A stretch of 64,000 bases of DNA, taken from Burkholderiaceae bacterium. GTDB lineage: Bacteria; Pseudomonadota; Gammaproteobacteria; Burkholderiales; Burkholderiaceae. Of this stretch, positions 58,747 to 64,000 are shown piece by piece. Within the stretch, counting starts at the first letter, position 1. The number at the start of each line of letters is the position of its first letter. The notes beneath the pieces are model-generated. The model saw nothing but the letters and a program-made list of their open reading frames with translations, did not search any database and was not told the DNA's origin. Location of the stretch: contig CANFMT010000004.1 in assembly GCA_947448415.1 (NCBI GenBank), positions 1-64,000 of the forward strand, read 5' to 3'. Position numbers and translations under genes: made by a program.

Positions 58747-59309
58747 TGCGGTTTTTCTCCTAAAAGCTTTTCAATTTCAGCGGTAATACTGCTGCTAGTT
58801 GGTTTCGTAACACTTCCAAAAGAATCAATGACATTGCCATTGCGGTCAATTAAGTACTTATAAAAATTCCATTTAGGCGTGGTACCAGTTTTAGCAATCA
58901 ACATCTTAAAGAGTGGATTCGGATTGCTTCCAGAAACTTGAGTCTTGGCAAACATTGGGAATTTCACGTCGTAGGTGTTTTTACAAAAATCTGCGATCTC
59001 CTTATTGCTTCCAGGCTCTTGTTGTCCGAAGTCATTCGATGGAAAGCCAAGGACAACGAAGCCCCGATCTTTGTATTTGGCATAAATCTTCTCAAGCCCT
59101 TCATACTGGCTGGTAAATCCACAGAAGCTAGCGGTATTAACAACCAGGATTACTTTTCCTTGGTATTGACAGAGGTTTTGTGGAGCCTCATCTTGTAGGC
59201 GTGGGAAAGTATGCGATAGAAGAGGGCTGCAGCTAGATGCAGCATTTACGCTGGGGGCTGCCATGAAGGTGGTAAAGCCAATGAGCCAGGCTGTCACTAA
59301 GCGGTGCAT
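58743..59309 (-). CDS. Secreted glutathione peroxidase family protein
   Basis: Thiol peroxidase of 188 residues with a cleavable signal peptide (about 1-23, ending VNA), which places it in the periplasm. The active site has C63 in NTASFCGFTSQY, Gln in FGQQEPG and W147-N148 in WNFYKYL. Cys instead of selenocysteine is usual in bacteria. It is the first gene of the lipid-modification operon, which fits defence against lipid hydroperoxides. An AAGG ribosome site precedes the start. Confidence 0.9.
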   Translation of the reverse strand: MHRLVTAWLIGFTTFMAAPSVNAASSCSPLLSHTFPRLQDEAPQNLCQYQGKVILVVNTASFCGFTSQYEGLEKIYAKYKDRGFVVLGFPSNDFGQQEPGSNKEIADFCKNTYDVKFPMFAKTQVSGSNPNPLFKMLIAKTGTTPKWNFYKYLIDRNGNVIDSFGSVTKPTSSSITAEIEKLLGEKPQ

Positions 59310-59401
59310 ATAGCGCCTTCTATAATGTGTTTAGAGTGCTCAAGTCTAAGACATTCTGACTAATATCGCAGGACACTTGCTAATGCCATTAATATTGAGT
59401 T

Positions 59402-59890
59402 ATGAGCTCTCTGCCCTCACCTTCATTTGAGTCTAAGGTTTGCCCTTTAGATCAGCTTGCTAGCCGAATAGCGAAGCTACCTAGGCCATTGGTATTTACC
59501 AATGGGGTGTTTGACATCCTTCATCGTGGCCATGCCAGTTACTTGGCGCAAGCAAAGGCTTTAGGAGCAAGCTTGGTGGTTGGGGTTAACTCAGACGCCT
59601 CAGTCAAAATGTTGGGTAAAGGAGATGATAGGCCCATTAATACTGAGGCCGATCGCCAGGCCTTATTGGCTGCGCTTGAGAGTGTTGATATGGCTGTTTT
59701 ATTTGTTGAGCAAACTCCAGTAGAGCTGATCGAAAAAATTCGTCCAGATATCTACGTTAAAGGTGGCGACTATGAAATTGATACCTTGGCAGAAACGCAT
59801 CTAGTAAAAAGCTGGGGTGGAAAGGCGGTCGCCATTCCATTTCTGTATGAGCGCTCTACAACCAGTTTGCTGGGAAAAATTCGTTCTTAA
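59402..59890 (+). CDS. rfaE2: D-glycero-beta-D-manno-heptose 1-phosphate adenylyltransferase
   Basis: Nucleotidyltransferase that activates heptose-1-phosphate for the LPS core. The 162-residue product corresponds to the C-terminal domain of E. coli HldE, encoded alone. It has the H41-R-G-H44 motif in GVFDILHRGHASYL and ERSTTSLLGKI near the end. The kinase half must be elsewhere. It converges with coaX, overlapping it by 4 bases. Confidence 0.92.
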   Translation: MSSLPSPSFESKVCPLDQLASRIAKLPRPLVFTNGVFDILHRGHASYLAQAKALGASLVVGVNSDASVKMLGKGDDRPINTEADRQALLAALESVDMAVLFVEQTPVELIEKIRPDIYVKGGDYEIDTLAETHLVKSWGGKAVAIPFLYERSTTSLLGKIRS

Positions 59891-60696
59891 AGGTTTTGTA
59901 GTAGCCACGACCAAACACCGCGTAGTACCAAACCATCAATAGGCTCTACCACTAATGAAGCTGGTAGCTTTAGCTTAGCAATTTCTTTCGCTAAAATTTT
60001 TGCGTTACCACCGTCAATCCAAATTCTTTCGATTGGGCAGTTCATTTCTTTCGCTTGCAAAATCCCGTATTGAATCGCACCAATTTGCGCTGCATCACAT
60101 CCACCAATGATGGCGTTATTTGTATTGATAGCGAAGCCTTGATATTCTTCCCGAACTGCAAGCGGAAGTTGTGCAGTTTTACTTTCTAAACTACTTTGCA
60201 TCATTTCGAGTCCAGGCAAAATCCAGCCCCCATAATGCACTCCGTTAGCGCCTAGTAGGTCGATGGTTGTGGCAGTGCCGGCATTCACAATTAAGGTATT
60301 GCCACTAGCTAAAGCGCGCGCTCCAATGACGGCTGCCCAACGATCAGAGCCCAGCTTGCCGGGGTCTTGATACAAGGTGCGCATACCGTTAAAAGAGGAT
60401 GCGCCTGTAATTTCTTTCCAATCAATATCACTCCATTGCGGAAAGAGTGCCTTGAGATTTTCTATTGCCTCTTGTCCAGCAACACAGCTAAAGCCAATTG
60501 CATCTGGCTTAGGAAGTGTTTTAGAAATGTAGTCAGATAGCTCGGCTCTATGTTCTGAGGATGCAAGAGACTTACTGCTGATAGACCCTGAGTAAGCCCA
60601 TAATTTTTTCTGGCGATCTGATGGTTTTTGTATAGATTCAACAGCAGCCCATTTGAGGCGTGTATTGCCAACATCAAATAATAAATAAAGACTCAT
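59887..60696 (-). CDS. coaX: Type III pantothenate kinase
   Basis: Phosphorylates pantothenate, the first step of coenzyme A synthesis. The 269-residue ASKHA-fold product has FDVGNTRLKWA, LGSDRWAAVIGA, the NAGTATTIDLLG motif and GGWILPGLEMM. Length is normal for type III enzymes. Its start overlaps the birA stop by 4 bases; birA-coaX pairing is common in betaproteobacteria. Confidence 0.94.
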   Translation of the reverse strand: MSLYLLFDVGNTRLKWAAVESIQKPSDRQKKLWAYSGSISSKSLASSEHRAELSDYISKTLPKPDAIGFSCVAGQEAIENLKALFPQWSDIDWKEITGASSFNGMRTLYQDPGKLGSDRWAAVIGARALASGNTLIVNAGTATTIDLLGANGVHYGGWILPGLEMMQSSLESKTAQLPLAVREEYQGFAINTNNAIIGGCDAAQIGAIQYGILQAKEMNCPIERIWIDGGNAKILAKEIAKLKLPASLVVEPIDGLVLRGVWSWLLQNL

Positions 60697-61487
60697 GATT
60701 GAACTCGTAATGAAACATCGCCAGCGTGAATCGTCATTATTTTATTTTCTTGCTGCAAGAGGAGTGCCCCTGTTTTATCTACGCCTTTAGCAACCCCGTA
60801 AACAGGATCTTTGCCTGAACCAGAAATACATATTGCCTGGTCTTGATAGGCATCCCATTTGCTCCATTGCTCTTGATAAAACTCAAATCCTTTTTGATCA
60901 AAATGATTGAAGTGGTTTTCAAGAGAGGCAATTAGTTTTAGCCAGAGATATTCCGTATCAGGCAGTTTGTTTGACGCCCCAAGCAGTTGATCGATGGAGC
61001 CAACCTTTTGCCCAGATTCAAGGCTAGCTTCAATAGATTGGGCATTTTGTAAATTCAGACCAATGCCAACAATCATCCAAGTCGACTCCCCGGGCTTAGC
61101 TTGCCCCCCTTCAATGAGGATGCCGCCAAGCTTGGCATTATTTAGCAATAGGTCGTTAGGCCACTTTAGGCGCATACCGGCACGATAAAGATCATCTTCA
61201 GTTAGTCCGCATGCTTGCGCTATGCCAGAAATGACTGCTAGACCAACCAAAAGACTCAGGCCAGTTAGTTCTGCCGGAGTTCTTTTGAATGGGAATGCGA
61301 AGGAAAAACAGATTGAATCTTTGGGGGTAGCAAGCCAAGCGCGTCCCGCCCTACCTTTACCCGCAGTTTGTTTATGGGCAATTCTGGCTACTGGATCAAT
61401 GAGTTGGCCTGCACGCCAACGCTCCAAAAGATCATCATTGGTAGACCTGGTTTCATTTACTCGCTCAAGGATGCAATTAGCAGTCAT
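60693..61487 (-). CDS. birA: Biotin--[acetyl-CoA-carboxylase] ligase
   Basis: Attaches biotin to the biotin carboxyl carrier protein. The 264-residue product starts directly at the catalytic domain; the biotinyl-AMP loop is KGRAGRAW at residues 44-51, followed by LKWPNDLLLNNAKLGGILIE and a small C-terminal domain. The N-terminal winged-helix domain of E. coli BirA is absent, so it should not act as a biotin repressor. It diverges from the VanZ gene across 37 bases. Confidence 0.93.
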   Translation of the reverse strand: MTANCILERVNETRSTNDDLLERWRAGQLIDPVARIAHKQTAGKGRAGRAWLATPKDSICFSFAFPFKRTPAELTGLSLLVGLAVISGIAQACGLTEDDLYRAGMRLKWPNDLLLNNAKLGGILIEGGQAKPGESTWMIVGIGLNLQNAQSIEASLESGQKVGSIDQLLGASNKLPDTEYLWLKLIASLENHFNHFDQKGFEFYQEQWSKWDAYQDQAICISGSGKDPVYGVAKGVDKTGALLLQQENKIMTIHAGDVSLRVQS

Positions 61488-61524
61488 TTCGCCATTGTAG
61501 AAAGGTCTGACCTAGAATTGTGGA

Positions 61525-62619
61525 ATGCATCAAAAAGAACAGCGTCCACGTAAGTTTGTCTGGCCCCTTCAGGCCATGCCGCTAGCTAGGGCTATGAGCT
61601 TAAGTTACGCGCTATTAATCATCTATGTCAGTCTAAATCCATTTGATTTTGACTTTCAAAATGGGATAACGGCTTGGGCTTGGGTAAACGCTCCTTTGCC
61701 TCGTTTCTTCACTGTATTTGATGTTTCAGTCAATATTCTGGCTTATATTCCGTTTGGATTTTTGCTGGTTTTTGCTGCGTATCCACGTTGGCGGAATTTT
61801 GTCGCCTTAGGCTTAGCATTAGGGCTGAGTGCAGGCCTTGCTTTCTCTGTCGAGTCTTTGCAGTCTTGGCTGCCAACCAGAATACCGAGCCAAATGGATT
61901 GGTGGGCTAATGTATTTGGCGGTCTCTTGGGCGGATTATTGGCAATCCCCTTGGGTCCTCAGTGGTTGTCGGGAAGCGCTATTCGCCGCCGTTTTGATCA
62001 GTGGTTTGGGCTCAATTGGGCTGCGTGCGCTCTTTTCTTATTATTCCCTTGGTCTCAAATCTATCCTCAGAGTTCATGGTTGGGAACGGGAGTGTGGGGA
62101 CATGCCATTTTTGGCTCAATTGATTGGGGAACAACTGTTGTTAACCATGTCGCTCAAGAAACACTTATTACTGCACTCTGCTGGCTAGGAGTAGCTTTAC
62201 TACTTTCATTGGGTCTGAGGTCAAAGGCGCCTCAGTGGCGCATTCTGAACGGTCTGCTTATTTTCACTGTAGCAATTAAAACTTTATTTACTGCTCTTCA
62301 GTTTGGCGCAGAGTTTGGTTTGATATGGTTCACGGCGGGGGCGCTATGGGGAATGGCTTTGGCCAGCATCTTGCTTCGTTGGGCATTAAAACTAAGTCAA
62401 ATAGCCAAATTTTGGCTGGCTTTGTCTTGTCTTATTAGTGCCACTATCGCAATCAATATCTTGCCTGATAATCCTTACTTCGTATTGACCTTACGACATT
62501 GGTACCAAGGACGCTTATTGCACTTTAATGAATTAATGCAGTGGGTTTCGGTGGTATGGTTACCAGTAGCTTTGATATGGATGATTCGTAACGTTACTGA
62601 ATTTAAATCGCAACATTGA
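61525..62619 (+). CDS. VanZ-family membrane protein with long C-terminal membrane region
   Basis: Integral membrane protein of 364 residues. The VanZ-like domain occupies about 25-150 with ILAYIPFGFLL and the signature VESLQSWLPTRIPSQMDWWA, then NVFGGLLGGLL. About 200 more residues follow with five or so further hydrophobic segments, so the protein is roughly twice the size of simple VanZ proteins. Function is unknown; no glycopeptide-resistance genes are nearby. Confidence 0.8.
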   Translation: MHQKEQRPRKFVWPLQAMPLARAMSLSYALLIIYVSLNPFDFDFQNGITAWAWVNAPLPRFFTVFDVSVNILAYIPFGFLLVFAAYPRWRNFVALGLALGLSAGLAFSVESLQSWLPTRIPSQMDWWANVFGGLLGGLLAIPLGPQWLSGSAIRRRFDQWFGLNWAACALFLLFPWSQIYPQSSWLGTGVWGHAIFGSIDWGTTVVNHVAQETLITALCWLGVALLLSLGLRSKAPQWRILNGLLIFTVAIKTLFTALQFGAEFGLIWFTAGALWGMALASILLRWALKLSQIAKFWLALSCLISATIAINILPDNPYFVLTLRHWYQGRLLHFNELMQWVSVVWLPVALIWMIRNVTEFKSQH

Positions 62620-62635
62620 TGAATATAATTTTTCT

Positions 62636-62944
62636 ATGAGTTTTTCACAGCACCTATTTTTTTGTTTAAACCAGCGGAGCAATGGTGAGGATTGCTGTGA
62701 TCGTCATAATGCGTTTGCTCTCTTTGACTATGCAAAAAAACGAGTGAAAGAACTTGGACTATCTGGCCCTGGAAAGATAAGAGTAAACAAGGCGGGATGT
62801 CTAGACCGCTGTGCTGATGGTCCTGTAATGGTGATTTATCCATCTGGCGTTTGGTACACCATGGTGGATACCGACGACGTGGAAGAAATTATTCAATCTC
62901 ATCTAATCTCAGGTAAACCGGTTGAGCGCCTGCAGTTAGCTTAG
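62636..62944 (+). CDS. Thioredoxin-like [2Fe-2S] ferredoxin
   Basis: Small iron-sulfur protein of 102 residues with thioredoxin-like fold. Cluster ligands are likely C10, C20 or C21, C55 and C59 (VNKAGCLDRCADGPVMVIYP), a spacing typical of this family, which also forms the NuoE-like domain. Electron-transfer partner unknown. It follows the VanZ gene by 16 bases and precedes the hydrolase gene by 53 bases. Confidence 0.88.
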   Translation: MSFSQHLFFCLNQRSNGEDCCDRHNAFALFDYAKKRVKELGLSGPGKIRVNKAGCLDRCADGPVMVIYPSGVWYTMVDTDDVEEIIQSHLISGKPVERLQLA

Positions 62945-62997
62945 TGATTTGTTTTGGTAGTTTGTTTTAGTCATTCATTATTGTTGAAAGTTTTCCC

Positions 62998-63714
62998 ATG
63001 AATAGCCGCACAAAAGTCATTCATATTGAAGGTATTGTTGGTTTAATGGAAATGTCCATTGACCTTCCAGATGAATTAAAAAGTGATCCAACATTTGCAG
63101 TACGTGGTTTAGCTTTAGTTGCACACCCTCATCCTCTGATGGGTGGGACGATGGATAACAAAGTTGCGCAAACTATGGCCCGCGCTTTTAATCAGTTGGG
63201 TTACGTGAGTGTGCGGCCAAATTTTCGTGGTGTAGGTGGCACAGCTGGCGTGCATGATGATGGTGTTGGTGAGCTAGATGATTTATTGCATGTGACCGAT
63301 TGGATGCGAACTCCATCAAGCTGGGGGCAGTTTGAAGCTACTGCTAGTCAGTCATGGACTGCAAGTGCCAATACCTTGCCCTTAGTGGTATCAGGCTTTT
63401 CCTTCGGCAGTTTTGTTGGGAGTCATTTGGTGCAAAGGTTGGCTGAATTGGGGCGCCCAGCAGAGCGACTGGTGATGGTGGGTAGTGCAGCAGGAAAGTG
63501 GACCCTTGCCAATGTTCCTGCGGATACGATTTTGATTCACGGTGAACTGGATGAGACGATTCCCTTGATTGATGTTTTAGATTGGGCGCGTCCCCAAGAG
63601 TTAACCGTGCAAGTGGTGCCGGGAGCTGATCACTTTTTTCATCGCAGATTACATTGCATTCGTAACATCATCACGGGTGCATGGTTGGGTATGCCCGATC
63701 ATCGAAAACAATAA
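62998..63714 (+). CDS. Alpha/beta hydrolase (COG2945 type)
   Basis: Alpha/beta-hydrolase of 238 residues. It shows VAHPHPLMGGTMDNKV near the oxyanion region, the nucleophile S135 in SGFSFGSFVG, the acid in HGELDETIPL and the His in GADHFFHRRL. The family hydrolyses esters of unknown identity. It follows the ferredoxin gene and precedes the DUF493 gene by 14 bases. Confidence 0.86.
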   Translation: MNSRTKVIHIEGIVGLMEMSIDLPDELKSDPTFAVRGLALVAHPHPLMGGTMDNKVAQTMARAFNQLGYVSVRPNFRGVGGTAGVHDDGVGELDDLLHVTDWMRTPSSWGQFEATASQSWTASANTLPLVVSGFSFGSFVGSHLVQRLAELGRPAERLVMVGSAAGKWTLANVPADTILIHGELDETIPLIDVLDWARPQELTVQVVPGADHFFHRRLHCIRNIITGAWLGMPDHRKQ

Positions 63715-63728
63715 GAGGAATTAAAGTC

Positions 63729-63995
63729 ATGTCAGAAGAAAAGTCACTCATCGAATATCCCTCACTCTTTCCAATTAAGGTGATGGGTAAATCAAATCCA
63801 GAGTATCTGCCTGCAATAGTACATATTGCCAAACAATTTGATCCTACATTTGATGAGAGCAAGGTAGAGCAACGACCTTCAAAAGACGGGAATTATTTAG
63901 GCATTACTTTACCGATTACGGCTACAAGTCGTGAGCAGTTGGATGAACTGTACAGAACCCTCTCTACACATCCATTAGTCAGCATAGTGCTTTGA
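63729..63995 (+). CDS. DUF493 (YbeD) family protein
   Basis: Small ACT-like-fold protein of 88 residues from ATG 63729, which has AAGAGGAATTAAAG upstream. Motifs are YPSLFPIKVMGK and NYLGITLPITATSREQLDELY near the C-terminus, ending HPLVSIVL. Relatives (YbeD) usually precede lipB and lipA; any such genes would lie beyond the window. The open frame extends 48 bases upstream into the hydrolase gene but that part is not family-like. Confidence 0.9.
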   Translation: MSEEKSLIEYPSLFPIKVMGKSNPEYLPAIVHIAKQFDPTFDESKVEQRPSKDGNYLGITLPITATSREQLDELYRTLSTHPLVSIVL

Positions 63996-64000
63996 TTTAA

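Noticed and set aside
62948..62972. Imperfect tandem repeat TTTGTTTTggTAG / TTTGTTTTagTC
   Set aside because: Two short AT-rich copies in an intergenic gap, with no sign of a conserved element.

Overview
The window reads as one contiguous, gene-dense piece of a betaproteobacterial chromosome, most likely Burkholderiaceae and closest in flavour to Polynucleobacter. This rests on moderate AT-rich composition (judged by eye), very short intergenic gaps, a two-gene MetH, a PhaM-type granule protein, an SAH riboswitch before ahcY, and the rodA-mrdA-mreDCB / gatCAB / xerC arrangement. The genus is inference from gene content; no 16S or other rRNA is present. I see no tRNA, rRNA, IS element, prophage, CRISPR array or integrative element, and no gene-free stretch longer than 300 bases.

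Layout. 1-0.4 kb: HU with a strong bidirectional terminator. 0.4-6 kb (minus): the rod-shape operon mreB-mreC-mreD-mrdA-rodA. 6-11 kb (plus): gatCAB, a DUF484 gene and xerC. 11-17.3 kb (plus): a COG0523 metallo-GTPase, a DksA lacking most zinc ligands, then argB-slmA-metX-metW-ampG. 17.4-21.5 kb: xth and pyrE diverging across 8 bases, dapF and two LpxL-type acyltransferases. 21.5-25.5 kb: the SAM cycle genes metK, ahcY and metF, with two structured mRNA leaders. 25.5-31.4 kb: 5-formyl-THF cycloligase, Slt, an NDUFA9-like protein, Cca with an erased HD site, and a MidA/NDUFAF7 methyltransferase. 31.4-37 kb: a pteridine-reductase-like SDR, folB, ttcA, glmU, glmS. 37-43 kb: a complete RND efflux operon. 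43-47 kb: single enzymes, a small lipoprotein and phaM. 47.3-51 kb: split metH. 51-54.5 kb: DUF1840, argS, a SPOR protein and DsbA. 54.5-59.3 kb (minus): a tightly coupled five-gene operon (glutathione peroxidase, FAD oxidoreductase, DUF1365, CFA-like methyltransferase, SDR) resembling sigma-E/ChrR singlet-oxygen lipid genes. 59.4-64 kb: hldC-type adenylyltransferase, coaX, birA, VanZ protein, ferredoxin, hydrolase, DUF493.

Functionally the window is mostly core metabolism. Methionine, SAM and one-carbon genes recur: metX/metW, metK, ahcY, metF, cycloligase, folB, an FolM-like SDR and metH. Murein growth and recycling (rod complex, Slt, AmpG, GlmU, GlmS) is the second theme.

The most novel signals are regulatory. 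The metK leader can fold into a nested structure whose P2 strand doubles as an anti-Shine-Dalgarno sequence, so it may be an undescribed cis-regulatory RNA. The ahcY leader carries an SAH aptamer followed by a chain of mutually exclusive GAG/CTC helices ending in a hairpin that hides the ribosome binding site. A perfect 12-bp inverted repeat lies over the likely ahcY promoter.
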